From Siphonodentalium dalli (Eukaryota > Mollusca > Scaphopoda > Gadilida > Siphonodentaliidae): DNA of 64,000 nt. The position numbers were made by a program, and so were the translations under genes. Location of the stretch: assembly GCA_032622095.1 (NCBI GenBank), contig CP136066.1, positions 49,018,911-49,082,910 on the forward strand. Direction: 5' to 3'. Positions within the stretch are counted from its first letter, which is position 1. Every line of letters starts with the position of its first letter. Below, one piece after another: positions 29,301-44,300 of the stretch. The notes beneath the pieces were generated by a model, which made no database searches, was not told where the DNA came from, and saw only the letters and a program-made list of their open reading frames with translations.

Positions 29301-32300
29301 CAATCAGTTGTCAGGAGGGAACCATCTGTTAACCAATCAGTTGTCAGGAGGGAACCATCTGTTAACCAATCAGTTATCAGGAGGGAACCATCTGTTAACC
29401 AATCAGCTGTCAGGAGGGAACCATCTGTTAACCAATCAGTTGTCAAAAGGGAACCATCTGTTAACCAATCAGTTGTCAGGAGGGAACCATCTGTTAACCA
29501 ATCAGTTGTCAGGAGGGAACCATCTGTTAACCAATCAGTTATCAGGAGGGAACCATCTGTTAACCAATCAGCTGTCAGGAGGGAACCATCTGTTAACCAA
29601 TCAGTTGTAAGGAGGGAACCATCTGTTAACCAATCAGTTGTCAGGAGGGAACCATCTGTTAACCAATCAGTTGTAAGGAGGGAACCATCTGTTAACCAAT
29701 CAGTTGTCAGGAGGGAACCATCTGTTAACCAATCAGTTGTCAGGAGGGAACCATCTGTTAACCAATCAGTTGTCAGGAGGGAACCATCTGTTAACCAATC
29801 AGTTGTCAGGAGGGAACCATCTGTTAACCAAGTACCCAGTTGGGAGTTAATCAGGCCTCAAGATCTGGTGCTGGACATCTGAGGAATAAGGTCCCCAGAG
29901 GGTGAAATTAGTGATGCTACCAGACACAGCATGTTAGCTAAATTCACTCTCTGGGGACGTCATTCTGCTTAGTCCTCATATATTCTGGATAATTATTATC
30001 AAATTAACAAGATTTTTAGTTTCTTTATAGAAATTACTTTTAATTTGTAAGTTTAGTTTCTCTATATCCCGATATTGGCAGATGAAAAAATGCATAATCG
30101 AGGTGCCCAGTAGGAAGGCGTCACTAAATTCACCCTCTGGGGACCTCATTATGCAAATGTCCAGCACGATATTTTGAGACCCGTACCTGTTCCAGGTTTC
30201 CAGTTGCCTCCTGAGCCTGTGCCTGGTTTCCATGTGCCAACAGCGTTACCGCCCAAGCCTCCAGCTGCAATGAAAAAAATATACTCTGATAATTGTTTCT
30301 GAGATCTCAGATCTGAGAGCATGAAATTATGCAAGAACAAGCCTTGAAATAGTGTTCCTGTCATTTGCAGAATGAGGTCCCCAGAGGGTGAATTTAGTGA
30401 TGCTACCCCGCATAGCGGGCTAGCATCACCAAATTCACCATCTGGGGGACCTCATTCTGCTTACAACTCAGCAGAATGAGGTTCCCAGAGGGTGAATTTG
30501 GTGATGCTAACCTGCTATGCGGGGTAGCATCACTAAATTCTCCCTCTGGGGACCTCATTCTGCAAATGACAGGCACACTATTTCAAGGCTTGTGCAAGAA
30601 ATTAATGGACATAACCTGTCACATAAATGAATAAAACCTGTTACAAGTGGATAATGTTCTCTTCATGCTTCCTCATACTCATCATACAAACATTTATAAT
30701 CACACGCCCTCTGCCTTCACACAATTAGCTTCCGTAAGAATCAGTAGAAATCGCGATACGGTTACATGAAAGTTGCAGAAATTCATCAGGCAATAACAAA
30801 AGTCGCCAGACTCGCCACTTGTTAAAAAGCAATGAACCATGTACGCCTCTTCAATCCAAACATGCGGTTGTCGCGTGTTGTTAACCCTTTACCCAACAGA
30901 ACGGCCCTGTGCCAATGCATTCTCTTATATATGCGAGTCGACCATAGGTCGCCTCGCATATATAAGAGAATGCATTGGCTTAACACATTAAAAATTATAA
31001 AATTGTTAAAGAATGTAAGAAAAAATGGTAAAAAGTGTTCAAAAACGATTTTTTTTAGGCCAATGCATTCTCTTATATATGCGAGGCGACCTATGGTCGA
31101 CTCGCATATATAAGAGAATGCATTGGCACAGGGCATAACTGTAACCATCACAATGTGGTCAATGAGCCGGTTCCAATGATATCCATATTTGTATGGTTTT
31201 ATTGAGACAGACCGAAGATAATTTAGGCTGTTGCAGCTTTATTTGGCCGTTTTTGGCCGGTTTGTTGGGTAAAGGGTTAAATTGGGCACACTTTGAACTC
31301 CAGTTGTTGAGATTTTCCAGTCAGCTGTTATGACGTCAGTTTGTTTATGTTTGTGCGTGAACACGTAAACGCATTTTGTGGTCATTTGCATTGCAATATG
31401 AATTAAAAATCATAAAGATATTTCAGGAAATGACCAGTTTTATTTGCAATGATGCCAGTGAAAATACTAGTATATGATAAGAAATGATTGGCAGATCCAT
31501 TGGGATTATTGGGTTATGACCGGCACAGTAACTAAATAAACTTCATGTGAATCATGAACACACTTTGTTTATTACTCTGCCGGTCATAATGACTGAGACA
31601 CAGATGCATTTTCACTCTAAAGGGCCATAAAAGAATGAAACCCGATCTATTTATATCCATTCACCCATTGTGGGTCATGAGCAAACCGATCTATTTATAT
31701 CCATTCACCCATTGTGGGTAATGAGCAAACCCGATCTATTTATATCCATTCACCCATTGTGGGTAATGAGCAAACCCGATCTATTTATATCCATTCACCC
31801 ATTGTGGGTAATGAGCAAACCCGATCTATTTATATCCATTCACCCATTGTGGGTAATGAGCAAACCTGGACATAGTGTGTCTGTCATTTGTAAAATGAGG
31901 TCCCCAGAGGGTGAAATTTAGTGACGCTACCCCCGCACAGCAGGCTAGCATTGCCAAATTCACCCTCTGGGGACCTCATTCTGAATGAGGTCCCCAGAGG
32001 GTGAATTTGGTGACGCTAGCTGGCTGTGCAGGATATCATCACTGAATTCACCCTCTGAGGACTTTATTCTGCAAATGTCAGACACAACTTCAAGGCTTGG
32101 TCATGAGCAAACCAAAGGTCATTAACCCTTTACCCAACAATCCGACAAAAAACGGCCAAATAAAGCTGCAACAGCCTAAATTATCTTGGGTCTGTCTCAA
32201 TAAAACCATACAAATATGGATATCATTGGAACCGGCTCATTGACCACATTGTGATGGTTATAGTTATGCCCTGTGCCAATGCATTCTCTTATATATGAGA

Positions 32301-35300
32301 ATGCATTGGCCTAAAAAAAATCTTTTTTTTAACACTTTTTACCATTTTTTCTTACATTCTTTAACAATTTTATAATTTTTAATGTGTTAAGCCAATGCAT
32401 TCTCTTATATATGCGAGGCGACCTATGGTCGACTCGCATATATAAGAGAATGCATTGGCACAGGGCCGTTCTGTTGGGTAAAGGGTTAAATTACGACCTA
32501 TTGTGACTGAGATAGAGACTCTAAAGTTGTTATGGTCGAATGGACAGACATCACTCATTTATATATATTCCCCACCTCATTTGTGGGGCATAAAAAAGAT
32601 TTTAATGGCCAGACTCGGATATTGACATCCTGACCCGTTTGACAGTGATTTGGTACGATTTAAAAACAATCATTTATTTATTGCCATCTGTTTTGGTCAG
32701 GAAATGATATCTATCACCATTGTGGTAAAAAAAAGGTTTAATTTTTGTAACACTCAATAACTCACCGTTAGTTGTTTTGAACTGGACCTTCTCGGACATC
32801 GGTCCGTATCCCTTGCTGTTTCTAGCCTGCACTTTGAAGTAGTATACTGTGTCTGGAGTGAGTCCAGTGACGATTGTTGACAGTTTCTCACCAACCACGC
32901 CCTCGACTACCCAGTCTCGGTCCTGCTGGTCATCGTCCGTCGTGTAGAAGTAAAGGTAACCTAGAATAGAAGTAGCATGTGAGACATACATATAAAAATA
33001 GAGATATCATATCTGCTGTGCATATTTTTAGATCAAAGAATGCTATAAGGAAAGAGTATGTTAATTTATTTGGTGAATTTCAATTTAAACGGACATGGCT
33101 CATTCGAGCTTCCAACTTTTGTTCATATGCTCTGAAAAATAATTGCCATGGTCACAGCTGTTTTCAATTTTTCACACAGAAGTCAAAGAAAATTTTCTTT
33201 ATTTCTACCAAATTTATAAATAAATACTATATTCCAAATTTGATATTATAGATGTAGACTGGTTGAAAAATCCAAAGATTGAGCAGATTTTAGGATTTAC
33301 TAGAGGAACGTCAGTAAATCTGAATGGGGCGACACTACAAAATTCAATAAATTTCTATTAGCGAGTACAATCAGAACCATCTTCTCTATTTTTATGCATT
33401 AGAACATAATTATTGTTACTGTTGTTTCTTGATATTCATTATGAGATTCATCATATTTTTTACCTGTGATTTGACCATTAGGTTTCTGTGGTGGCTGCCA
33501 GTTCAGACGTATCGCTAGAGGATTTCCTTCGACGGGGATGATTGTCAAGTCTCTGGGAGGAGATCCAGGTGCTGTAATCAGGATTGGAAACAGATAAATA
33601 TCAAAAGGAGGAAACATATGTAAAATTAATCATAAACATTTGATATTTGATTCGTTTGCTGATTCAGTTCTAATATTTAATATAAAATTTTGGTTTGAAA
33701 ATGTTTGAGTATCTCAAGCGATTTCCATTAATTTCTCCTTAAAATTCCACCTGATAAAGTTAGGAGTTGCATATCGTATGAATGGTCTGTCTATTATGCC
33801 CATAGATTTCTTTGAAATTTAAAGGTATAAGAAAGATATTCTCCTACATTAGGTTGATAAATTTTCCATTATGCATGAACTTCATCAAGGGCTCTGTGAA
33901 ATGATCGAGGTTTGATTTGCTTCAAAATCTTTGACCGGGATTCAAGTTGTATCGAACCTTAGACTTGGTCTCGCAAAATGAGCAGAAAAAACAGCACCAG
34001 GCGATCATAAATCATTAACCCTTTACCCAACAGAAGAGCCCTGTGCCAATACATTCTCTTATATATGCGAGTCGACCATAGGTCGCCTCGCATATATAAG
34101 AGAATGCATTGGCTTAACACATTAAAAATTATAAAATTGTTAAAGAATGTAAGAAAAAATGGTAAAAAGTGTTAAAGCCAATGCCTTCTCTTATATATGC
34201 GAGGCGACCTATGGTCGACTCGCATATATAAGAGAATGCATTGGCGCAGGGCATAACTGTAACCATCATAATGTGGTCAATGAGCCGGTTCCAATGATAT
34301 CCATATTTGTATGGTTCTATTGAGACAGACCGAAGATATTTTAAGCTGTTGAAGCTTTATTTGGCCGGTTTTGGCCGTTTTGTTGGGTAAAGGGTTAAAT
34401 GGCAGTAACTGCCATTTACATTTCGCACACATTATAAAACGGTAGTTTATATATATTTTTAAATGAATCATCATGTCATTGTATTTGCTCACTTGTTCCA
34501 TGTTGGAAATTTCCATGTAAATAATATGTTTATTTTACGATAGACCCACTAAGTTATCTAATTAAGTTCTAATTGTCCTCTATCACAACACCGCAGTCGC
34601 TAATTGATTTCAGGGTTCGATGTACAGTTCAATTCAAACTAATATACTGATTCAGTTTCAAGATTCGGTTTGACATTAGATCTAAGATTTGCATGGCCCT
34701 ACATCATCCAAAGTGCCACTTCAATTTATGAACTGATCCCAAATATTAGACCCAATCAATTTGAGACTAACCAAACATTGCTACACTGTTACAGTAATGC
34801 TCTAAATAATCGACCCCTTAACCACAGCAGAATTATGGGTAATTTTTCAGGATTTAGTCGGAAATATGGCTTGTTGACATTCATCGGAAAGCTCTCACTG
34901 AGAGCTTTCCAATGAATGTCAACAAGCCATATTTCCGACTAAATCCTGAAAAATTACCCATAATTCTTCTGTGGTTAAGGGGTCGATAATTTAGGGCATT
35001 ACAGTATGTCCCTGGAGTGTATTGTGTACATACCTGCCTCATGAGTTGTGTTATATATACTCATGCTCCACGTGCTGTGTCGTCGCCCCTTTCTAACCAT
35101 CACGGCAAACTCGTATTTCGTATTCGGCCGGAGTTCATCAATATGTTCATTGAGTTCAGTAGAATTTACCGTCTTGTATTTGCCATTTCGGTTAGGAATT
35201 GACGTGTAACGAATGGTATAGAAGCGATTGTCTGTTATTTTTCTGCTACCACCGAGAGATGTGTCAGTCCAGGTTAGAACGATTGTCGACTCTGATAATA

Positions 35301-38300
35301 CGATTGTCTTAAGACCGATTGGTGGCATCATGGGTGTTGTAGGCTCAGGAGCTGTAAAAGTAATTGACAGAATTATCACAACGGTGACCAGGTAATGAGA
35401 GGCCGATTACTGACTAATGTGGTACCTATGTTGATTTGTCGGAAAAAAATATTGGAAACCATAGTATTTTGAGACATAGCATATGGAATGTAAAGACGAC
35501 AAACCGGAATTTACCTGACATTATTTCCTGTTATGCAAACAAACGTTGCATATCACAATTTATAAAATGGGTTTATTGAATGGAATAAAGGCAGGATCAT
35601 GTAATAAATAGATAGAACGACACAATTGTGTGAACTGGTTAATGTTATTGCACGAGTTTGTTGTGACTCGATGGTAAAACGAGAACCGGAGGATCGAGTT
35701 TTATCTCGCGGCACGACAAACGAGTGCAATAACATTAACATGTTCACACAACTGTGTTGTTCATTGTTTATTGCACACTCTGAAGGTTGCAGCTTGTAAC
35801 ATACTAACATTTAGGTCGATATTTTTGTATTTAATTGAACAAACGTGTGCTTAATGTAGACTATACCCCATAATTTAGCGAAGGCATTTTCGGTTAAAGT
35901 TGATGTCACCAGTGACATTGTTGATGTAATAGGTCTGTAATGTTCAAGAAAAATACACTTTTTTTTTTTGAACGTTTCAATTCTTCTGTATTTTACTGTA
36001 TTTCCCACAAATAAGCCATTGGGTGTGCAATAAATAAGAAAATGCACTGGCACAGGATCTTTAATGCTGCACCAGCACATGAAAGGGTTAAATCCTACTT
36101 ACTAGCTTCTTCTCCGGTTGTGGCAGATGCATACTTCGGCTGACCGGCTCCCATGTTGTTGAAAGCGGCCACTGTGATTACATACTCTGAATTGGGTTCT
36201 GAAAAACAGTTAATTTAATATCGTAATGGTTGTAAGGCAGTGACAGTGAAAAACAGAATCCTTTCTCTCAGGGTCAGCATCAGCATATTTTAATTGTGTG
36301 GAGTAATTGCACCGAGTAAACAATTCTGTCAAACTCATGACATTTGGACAGAATAAGTGTACAAGGCCTACAACTCTGCCAAATTTAACTCACTGGGTCA
36401 GAGAAAGAGTACTGTGTGAAGGATTCTGCCAAAGTCAATAAAAGTAGACTGTGGTAAGAGTACAGATTGACAATTCTTCCAAACTCAATTCAAGAAATTA
36501 ATTGTCTAATATATCAAAGTTCATTGGCAAGTTGAAATATCATTATTTAAAACTAAGTTTAAGCATTCTGATGAGGGAGTTTCATTTCTGAACATCCCAC
36601 AAATATAAAAAAAACATTTAACTTGACAGATTTTTGTTAACTTTTTCATGAAAATTCTATAAATATGGAACCGTATATACTTACGTAGGTTCTCGATGAG
36701 GTAGTAATATTTCTGAGCATCAACAACGACCTGGTAAACATCAGGAATACCCTTGCCATATCCGATGTTGTACCCTCGGACCAAGATTTTAGATTTGGGA
36801 TCCGGTGGAGTCCATGACACGGTTATAGAATTAGACTGCGGTTTAGCTAAAACTTTCACTGGTGGAGGCGGCACAGTATTCTCTGTAAAAGAATTCAGAA
36901 ATAGGTCATTTATTTTGTAGCTCCGAATTGGAAACCATTTAATGAATAGAACATGAATTTGAATTTACTTTATTAGCCAAGCCTGCAAATAGTGTGTCTG
37001 TCATTTGCAGAATGAGGTCCCCAGAGGGTGAATTTGGCGATGCTAGCCCGCTGCTCTTCTGCTTAGCCTCATCTTCTTGGAAGTATCTATATCTCAAATT
37101 AACATTGTTATTAGTTCCATTTTCCCTTCTGGGAAGTTTCAATATCCCCTAATTTGCAGAAGATAAAATGTATAATCGAGGTGAATATCACCAACTTCAA
37201 CTGGGGAACTTCAATCTGATCCTAGGTCTCCCATAGCAGTTGATGCCTAAGCAGAATGAGGTCCCCAGAGGGTAAATTTGGTGATGCTAGCCCGCCATGC
37301 GGGATAGCATCACTAAATTCACCTTCTGGGGACCTCATTCTGCAAGTGACAGATACGCTATTTGCAGACTTGGTATTAGCCATGCTAAATGTATCACAAT
37401 AATGTATATTATTGTTGTTGGTTGATAGCAGGACCTGTGAACATTCAAGAATCGATTTGATGTGAAATCGTAGAAAAGATAAAACTCAAATACATAGTGA
37501 TGATTCAATAACATTCAAACCCTCTGGAGATTGGGGAATCATGGTCTTTCTCAAATAGATGAAAATATCTTTATATATATATGCTGATCATGTTAAAATA
37601 TAGACATACATGTATATATTTGTTGTGTGCACGGTTCGCTCTGCCACTTGCCAAATTTTTAATGGAAAATTTATTCATATTTGGCAAAAATAACTTTTTG
37701 GAAAAAGTTTTGACAAGTCACTTTATAATTCCTCAAGAAAATTGAAAAATATTGGTCAATCAAAACCATTCATTTCAGGAAGCTCTGAGATTTTGATAGA
37801 ACTATTCATACCAAATAAATCATGTTCGTATGTTGTGGCATATCTCCATGGTGAGGCTGGGCCTGTTCCATTACTCGTTGTGGACTGAATCCGGACCTGG
37901 TACTCGGTGTTTCTTTTTAATTCTGAAATGAGATTTAAATATGTATTTAGGGTCATAGCTCTCCAGTTACTCTCCAGTCATAGCTTTCCAGTACTGCCAG
38001 TTTATTGTTCTCAATGGAAGTGGATTAACACTCTCTTAGTTGTAAAATATGATGCATTCTGGGGGAAATAATGGGGGAAGTCTTGGGGTGAATCTGAGAA
38101 TCTCCATCACTTGGTGGATACAGCTGTTCCATATTCTGGTGGAATATATATATTTTTGGTTCCTCTTCCAGATGGTATATAATATAGAATATGTTGCGTA
38201 TAATGTGATTTGGGAATACAAAAATTAATAGGGCCTTTAACCCTTTACCCAACAAACCGGCCAAATAAAGCTTCAACAGCCTAAAATATCTTCGGTCTGT

Positions 38301-41300
38301 CTCAATAGAACCATACAAATATGGATATCATTGGAACCGGCTCCTTGACCACATTGTGATAGTTACAGTTATGCCCTGTGCCAATGCATTCTCTTATATA
38401 TGCGAGTCGACCATAGGTCGCCTCGCATATATAAGAGAATGCATTGGCCTAAAAAAAATCTGTTTTTAACACTTTTTACCATTTTTTCTTACATTCTTTA
38501 ACAATTTTATAATTTTTAATGTGTTAAGCCAATGCATTCTCTTATATATGCGAGGCGACCTATGGTCGACTCGCATATATAAGAGAATGCATTGGCACAG
38601 GGCCATTCTGTTGGGTAAAGGGTTAATGAAAGTGATACCAATCAGATGACAGTTACAACTCATGAACAGAAATCAATGCAGGCCATGTGCTCCAACTTAA
38701 CTTTATTTCATAACAAGCTGAATGGGTTAACCCTTTCAGTGCCAGGGGCCGATCTCATCGGCCCTAATTTACAGTCTGTAAAATCGGCCCTAAAAAAATT
38801 AAAAAAAAAATTAAAAAAAAAAAAAATGAATTTATTTTGGGTATTCTTAAGCATGCTATTGCGAATTTAAAAACAAACTGGTTAAAACCTTAGGGGCATG
38901 TTATAACTCAAAACTATCACCAAGTATTCATAGTAATAATTTTGATGCCTATGAAAAACGTAAGATTCCCTGGCACTAAACCTACAAAATAAATCTGTTG
39001 AAGAATATAAGAAAAATATTATTAAAATTGTAAAAAAATAATAACAAATGATAAAAAATTGTTAGGCCAATGCATTCTATTATATATGCGAGGCGACCTA
39101 TGGTCGACTCGCATATATAAGAGAATGCATTGGCACAGGGTATATGGGTTGATACAAAAATCGGACCTGGCACTGAAAGGGTTAATGCTGTCTTAAAACT
39201 ACAAAGATAATGAGAACATACTTGTGAGAGCATAGAGGTCGCGGTCACCAGCTGTTGTTATCGTGATTCCTTTCTGTCGTGATCCGCGCTTCTTATATCG
39301 GATCCTGTATCCCGTTATCACTCCATTCCTCTTACCCTCCGGGGGCGGTGACCAATGAACAATGATATTCTGGAATGGAAAACAACATCTTATTAAATCT
39401 AATAAAAAAAATATAAAAAAATCGTAATGGGAGTAAGTATAGCAATCAACATGGCAGCCTTGAAATAGTGTGTCTGTCATTTGCAGAATGAGGTCCCCAG
39501 AGGGTGAATTTAGTGATGCTACCCCACATAGCGGGCTAGCATCACCATATTGCGGTGTAAGCAGAATGATGTCCCCAGAGGGTGAATTTGGTGATGCTAG
39601 CCCACTATGCAGGGTAGCATCACTAAATTCACCCTCTGGGAACCTAATTCTGCAAATGACAGACACCCTATTTCAAGGCTTGTCAACATGGCATCTTCAG
39701 AAAGATTAGACCCAAACATTAATGCTATATTTCACAGGACGCGGTGCCTTGAATATGAACCTCCTTGTTGCAACTTATTTTTTGGTTGTCAATAGAAATT
39801 GCGTTAATGATAAAAGATATTTACACTCACACATTCATTAACGTTGTGGAATATAAATGCAGGAAGGTGGTTGGTCAAAATTACATCACATGACAGTGCA
39901 CTCAGACACATACTTGCTTCCATATTGTGTAGACGCAACGAAAATAAATGTTGGAAAATGCTAAATGCTCTTTTAATCTGCCAGTTGACTCGGTTGAGTG
40001 TAAATATAAGAAATGGATTTTGGTTTTGTTGCGTTCCATAGAGTTGGTCTGACATTTTTATGTGTGGAGCGCCACAGAAAAAGTCAATCCGTACTCTATG
40101 GAACGCAAGCAAATGAACATCAATTTAATAAATAAACCACAATATCAAATTTAATCATGGTAAAAAAAAATTCAATTATAATTTTGCACATCATTTTTAC
40201 AGGCCTGATAATACATACGGTGGCGGACAATTTACAGAATGAGGTAAAAATGTAGGAATAAAAGCTCGGACAAAAGTATACATGTTGCGAAAAAAGTCGA
40301 AAAAGGGGGGGATAACTCCACCAAAAAAAGTCCGACAGGAGCACAGGTTCCCATGGTGGTTGATGTCTGTGCCAAGTTTCACGGAAATTGATAAAAAAAA
40401 CGACTGAGAAAAACTCCGGACAAATTTGTGTCCACGTACAGACGGTGCAACGGACGGACGATACAGCTGACTCCATTATACCCCCCCTAACTTCGTTGCG
40501 GGGGGGTATAATGAGCTAAAAAGAACCATGCTGCCCCGAAATAAAAAAGATCGCCAAATTTTGGGCACTTAACCCTTACTAAATACTCATTGATGAGTAG
40601 TTCCCTTAAGAAGTGTTCAGGTAATAAGTTCAACAAACATCCATAGGTCAATTTAGTCCAGGCACATAAGGTTTCACTAGTGTAAAAAATCGGGGAAAAC
40701 TGATTTTTTCAGGGATCAATAAGAACATGTTTATGAACAACGTGGCAAAAGTCCCCTAAAATCCGAGTTGAGCTTTTTGAGATATCTTGATTTTTCGGAA
40801 TGGTTCAAATTCAGTCCATATGGGAATGCAGTCATGTGTAGATCAATTAATTCCAAATTCATAATACATTGACATACATACAAACAATGCTTAGCCGTGA
40901 ACCATATAAGTTGAATTGAAGTCCCAAAATGGCCAAAATAGAATGAAATTTACATTTTATGCATAATTGAATAGCTAGTCCCATAAGAGTGACAACACGC
41001 TCGAAATATGTGAGGAAGAATGATTGCAGAGAATAAAAGAAACATTTTATCGGGTATGTGCGAATTATCTCTAATATATATCGCGAGAGATATAGCGAAA
41101 AGCAAGGTCTCATAAAATGGTTAAATCTGGACTTTTTGACCGCAAAGAAACGGGAGAATAAGGCAAATTTTTCTGCACTATTTATCTTGAATCGTGTGAT
41201 ATATATGTACACTACACTGTAAAATGAAATTTAATAGCGAAGAATTGATTCTGTGACCTTTCATAGAAGCCGAAATATATGTGCTCATAGCAGTATCACT

Positions 41301-44300
41301 AATGTGACCGGTCATCGTTTCTTTTGATATATACACCATCAAACCTTTCGAAATACACTGCTATAGAGCAGTATGAGAGATATTCATAGAGTAATGGGTG
41401 AATTGTGTAGATTATATTCTCCGTGTCTTAAAATATTAGTAATTTTTGCCTAAGAATAAGTAATAAAACACGAATATTTCGCTGTTATCACAAGAATGCA
41501 TGGTGGTATACTATGAAAGCAATTTATCAAAACACAAAGGAGTGCCATATACTTTCTTTACAAAAATCTAAACTTGAACAAAATTGCCCACATACTCTGT
41601 GACAGAGACTGTCTTTATACCTGGAAATAATATTTGGTTATATTCACCAAGGTCACATATACGCGAAGGGTACTATGTTTTCTGCAACCGCATTACCGTG
41701 TGTATCCCTTCTCCCTAATGTTACACATATCTGCTGAACTAACAACCATAACTAGCAACATTGAGTCAATGTTCAACGCTGAAATAACAGCTTTAAACGA
41801 TGATCACCTGATATTTTGCACAAGTTCATGGGTGGTTTTGGCAAGATATTTTCAAACAACAAAATACGGAAAACTAATATTGTACATTGCGTAATAGCAT
41901 ATTCCAGTTGCAAGTTGCCGACTGAAGTAAGTTGAACAAATTGTTTACTAAGAGACCGGTTTGGAAGCAGCACGAAAATTAGTCGTATATCAAATGTACG
42001 ATGTGCTGTCTATTTGATCTGGTGTGATGCAGTGCTAATCTTTTGAAGAGGTGGCGGTTTCTTTGCAATATAATAAGAATTGCAACATACGTGTGTGGTT
42101 TATTATCATGTACAGTGATGAACAATCCGGAAATGTAACTACTATTTATACCGCAAGGATATGCACTTAAGTTTCTGCGTTCCATTCAATAATTTATCAT
42201 CACGCCGAACGAAACTACCATACACTGTGTGGCGAAACATTACTTTGTATGTTGCATGCCCGAAATTATTATTTTTGGCCCCGACTGTAAACAGAAAACC
42301 CGAAATTTTAAAGACGTAATTCATTGGGTTTGACCTGCGTTGCAATGGCCGATAAATCCTCCACATGGGCCTGTTTTAATGAACTGTGTACCTTTAAAGA
42401 TATTTAACAACAGACTTGTATATTGTTAATACGTATTTTACCTACTAGGTGGTTATATAATAATTTGCCATCATTTCGGCTTAGCTTGGTGGTTGCGGCC
42501 ATTTTGACAGCCATTTCATGACCGCGTTTGTAGTATTCTGATCGTGTCACTATATTCGCTCTCGTACTCATATTTCACATATACTGGTATAACTTAGTAA
42601 TGCATATGACTAGCTTAGACAAAATAGAATATCAAAATACGACCAGATCGTTGACAACCAGTTTCGGGGGTAGGGTTATGTTTTTACAAGTTTTGACAAC
42701 TTATGATGTGCGTACTCGCTAGTTCTGCCTATTATAGCGACGGGGTGGTGTCTGTGCAGTTTTTAAAATAGATAGCTTGCGCCAATGTTTTGAGAAGCCT
42801 GAGAAATCCGACATCGAATACATCAGTTTGTCTTCAAAATCGTCAGTATTTTGGCTCAGTGTTTTATTTCATATCTATATATGCGAAATTCATTCGATAT
42901 TTCCCTTTGAATGGGTGTCGTTGGTTCGAGAATTGTATATCGAACAATATTGAGTGCTTTTTGTATACGTTTCGGCTGAAAAATTGTTACAACATCCAAT
43001 TATTTCCATCATTGTGAAAAATATTGTTTTGTTTAATTATATGGAAAAAATGATGTAACTCAGAAAGCTCAAATCGGATTTTAGGGGACTTTTCGTGACG
43101 CGTCCGCGATGTTATGACCAAAATAATATAAAAAAATCAGCTTTCCCCGATTTATTTCCTTACTTTTCCACTTCCATGTCTAATGTGCCTGGACTAATTG
43201 TTGAATTTATTATCTGAACATTTCCCTCCAATAAATAGGACTCCTTCTGCACTTTTGACATCTGTCGTCTTACTTTTGCTGAAAACCCCTCCAGATGAAT
43301 AATAGACTATTCCAATATATACTTCTATGACTGAGCAGGAGAATCCATTTAGTATAGAAAGGGTTAACGTGAATGCATATAGGAGTATAAATATTATAAA
43401 TGTACTCACAGATGAACTAGAGACCTCCAGCGTAACGTTCTGTGGAGACGCTTTAGGCTTGTCAGAGAACGTCCTCACGATGACCTCTGGTGAGCTTTCA
43501 CCCTGGCCATTTTGATTATGTGCGACAACCCGGAAGCTGTACTCCTGGTAGGACTTGAGGCCAGACAGAATCTGTGACAGACCAGATACCTCTGTTTCAT
43601 GTTCGCTCTCCGCCCCGGCTTTGTAGTAATACAGTGTGTATTTCTGCACGGAACCTTTCGGTTGCTCTGGTGGTTTCCACTCGACCTGTATACTGGCCGA
43701 TGCAAGAGCGAAAGCTTTCAGGCTTATTGGTGCACTTGGTACCAGCACTATGAAGTACAAAAATAAACATAATTAAAATATTTTAACATAGGCATTATTA
43801 AATGTAACTACTAGTAAAATCATTTACTTTTTCAGTACATATTGTATACAGTAATGCCCTAAATAATCGACTCCTTAACCACAGCATAATTATTGGTTAC
43901 GTTTCAGGATTTAGTCGGAAATATGGCTTGTTGCCATTCATCAGAAAGCTCTCACTGAGAGCTTTCCAATGAATGGCAACAAGCCATATTTCCGACTAAA
44001 TCCTGAAAAGTTACCCATAATTATGCTGTGGTTAAGGAGTCGATTATTTAGGGCATTACTGTACCATTACTGTAAAATCATTTTAATTCATGGCCCAACC
44101 ACGAATTCAACATCCATCCAAATAAGTGACTCTGAGTTGGCAGCCCAAATATCAATATATACAAGATGGAAATGAAGATCGGGCATTATGTCTGATTTCG
44201 GGATGTCGTACAATGGGTGGGTGGGGGGTGGAAACTTGGAAGACAAGATTAAACGTAATCATTTTATACAAAATATCAATCATTATAAAAAATAATATCT

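Noticed and set aside
27962-29610. Open frames of 494 and 546 codons as repeat proteins
   Set aside because: Both strands are open because a 33-bp tandem unit without stops must stay open. No start context, splice phase or domain supports translation, and the unit varies like a minisatellite.
27962-29831. CRISPR array
   Set aside because: Units are contiguous without unique spacers, and the genome is metazoan.
30822-31151. Recurrent short frames reading 'YKRMHW' or 'ANAFSYICEST' at many sites
   Set aside because: They are translations of the B-type hairpins and occur wherever these elements occur on either strand.
40859-41212. 117-codon frame as a transposase of the 2.5-kb element
   Set aside because: No DDE or DNA-binding motif, hydrophobic and AT-driven composition; the rest of the element lacks coding sequence.
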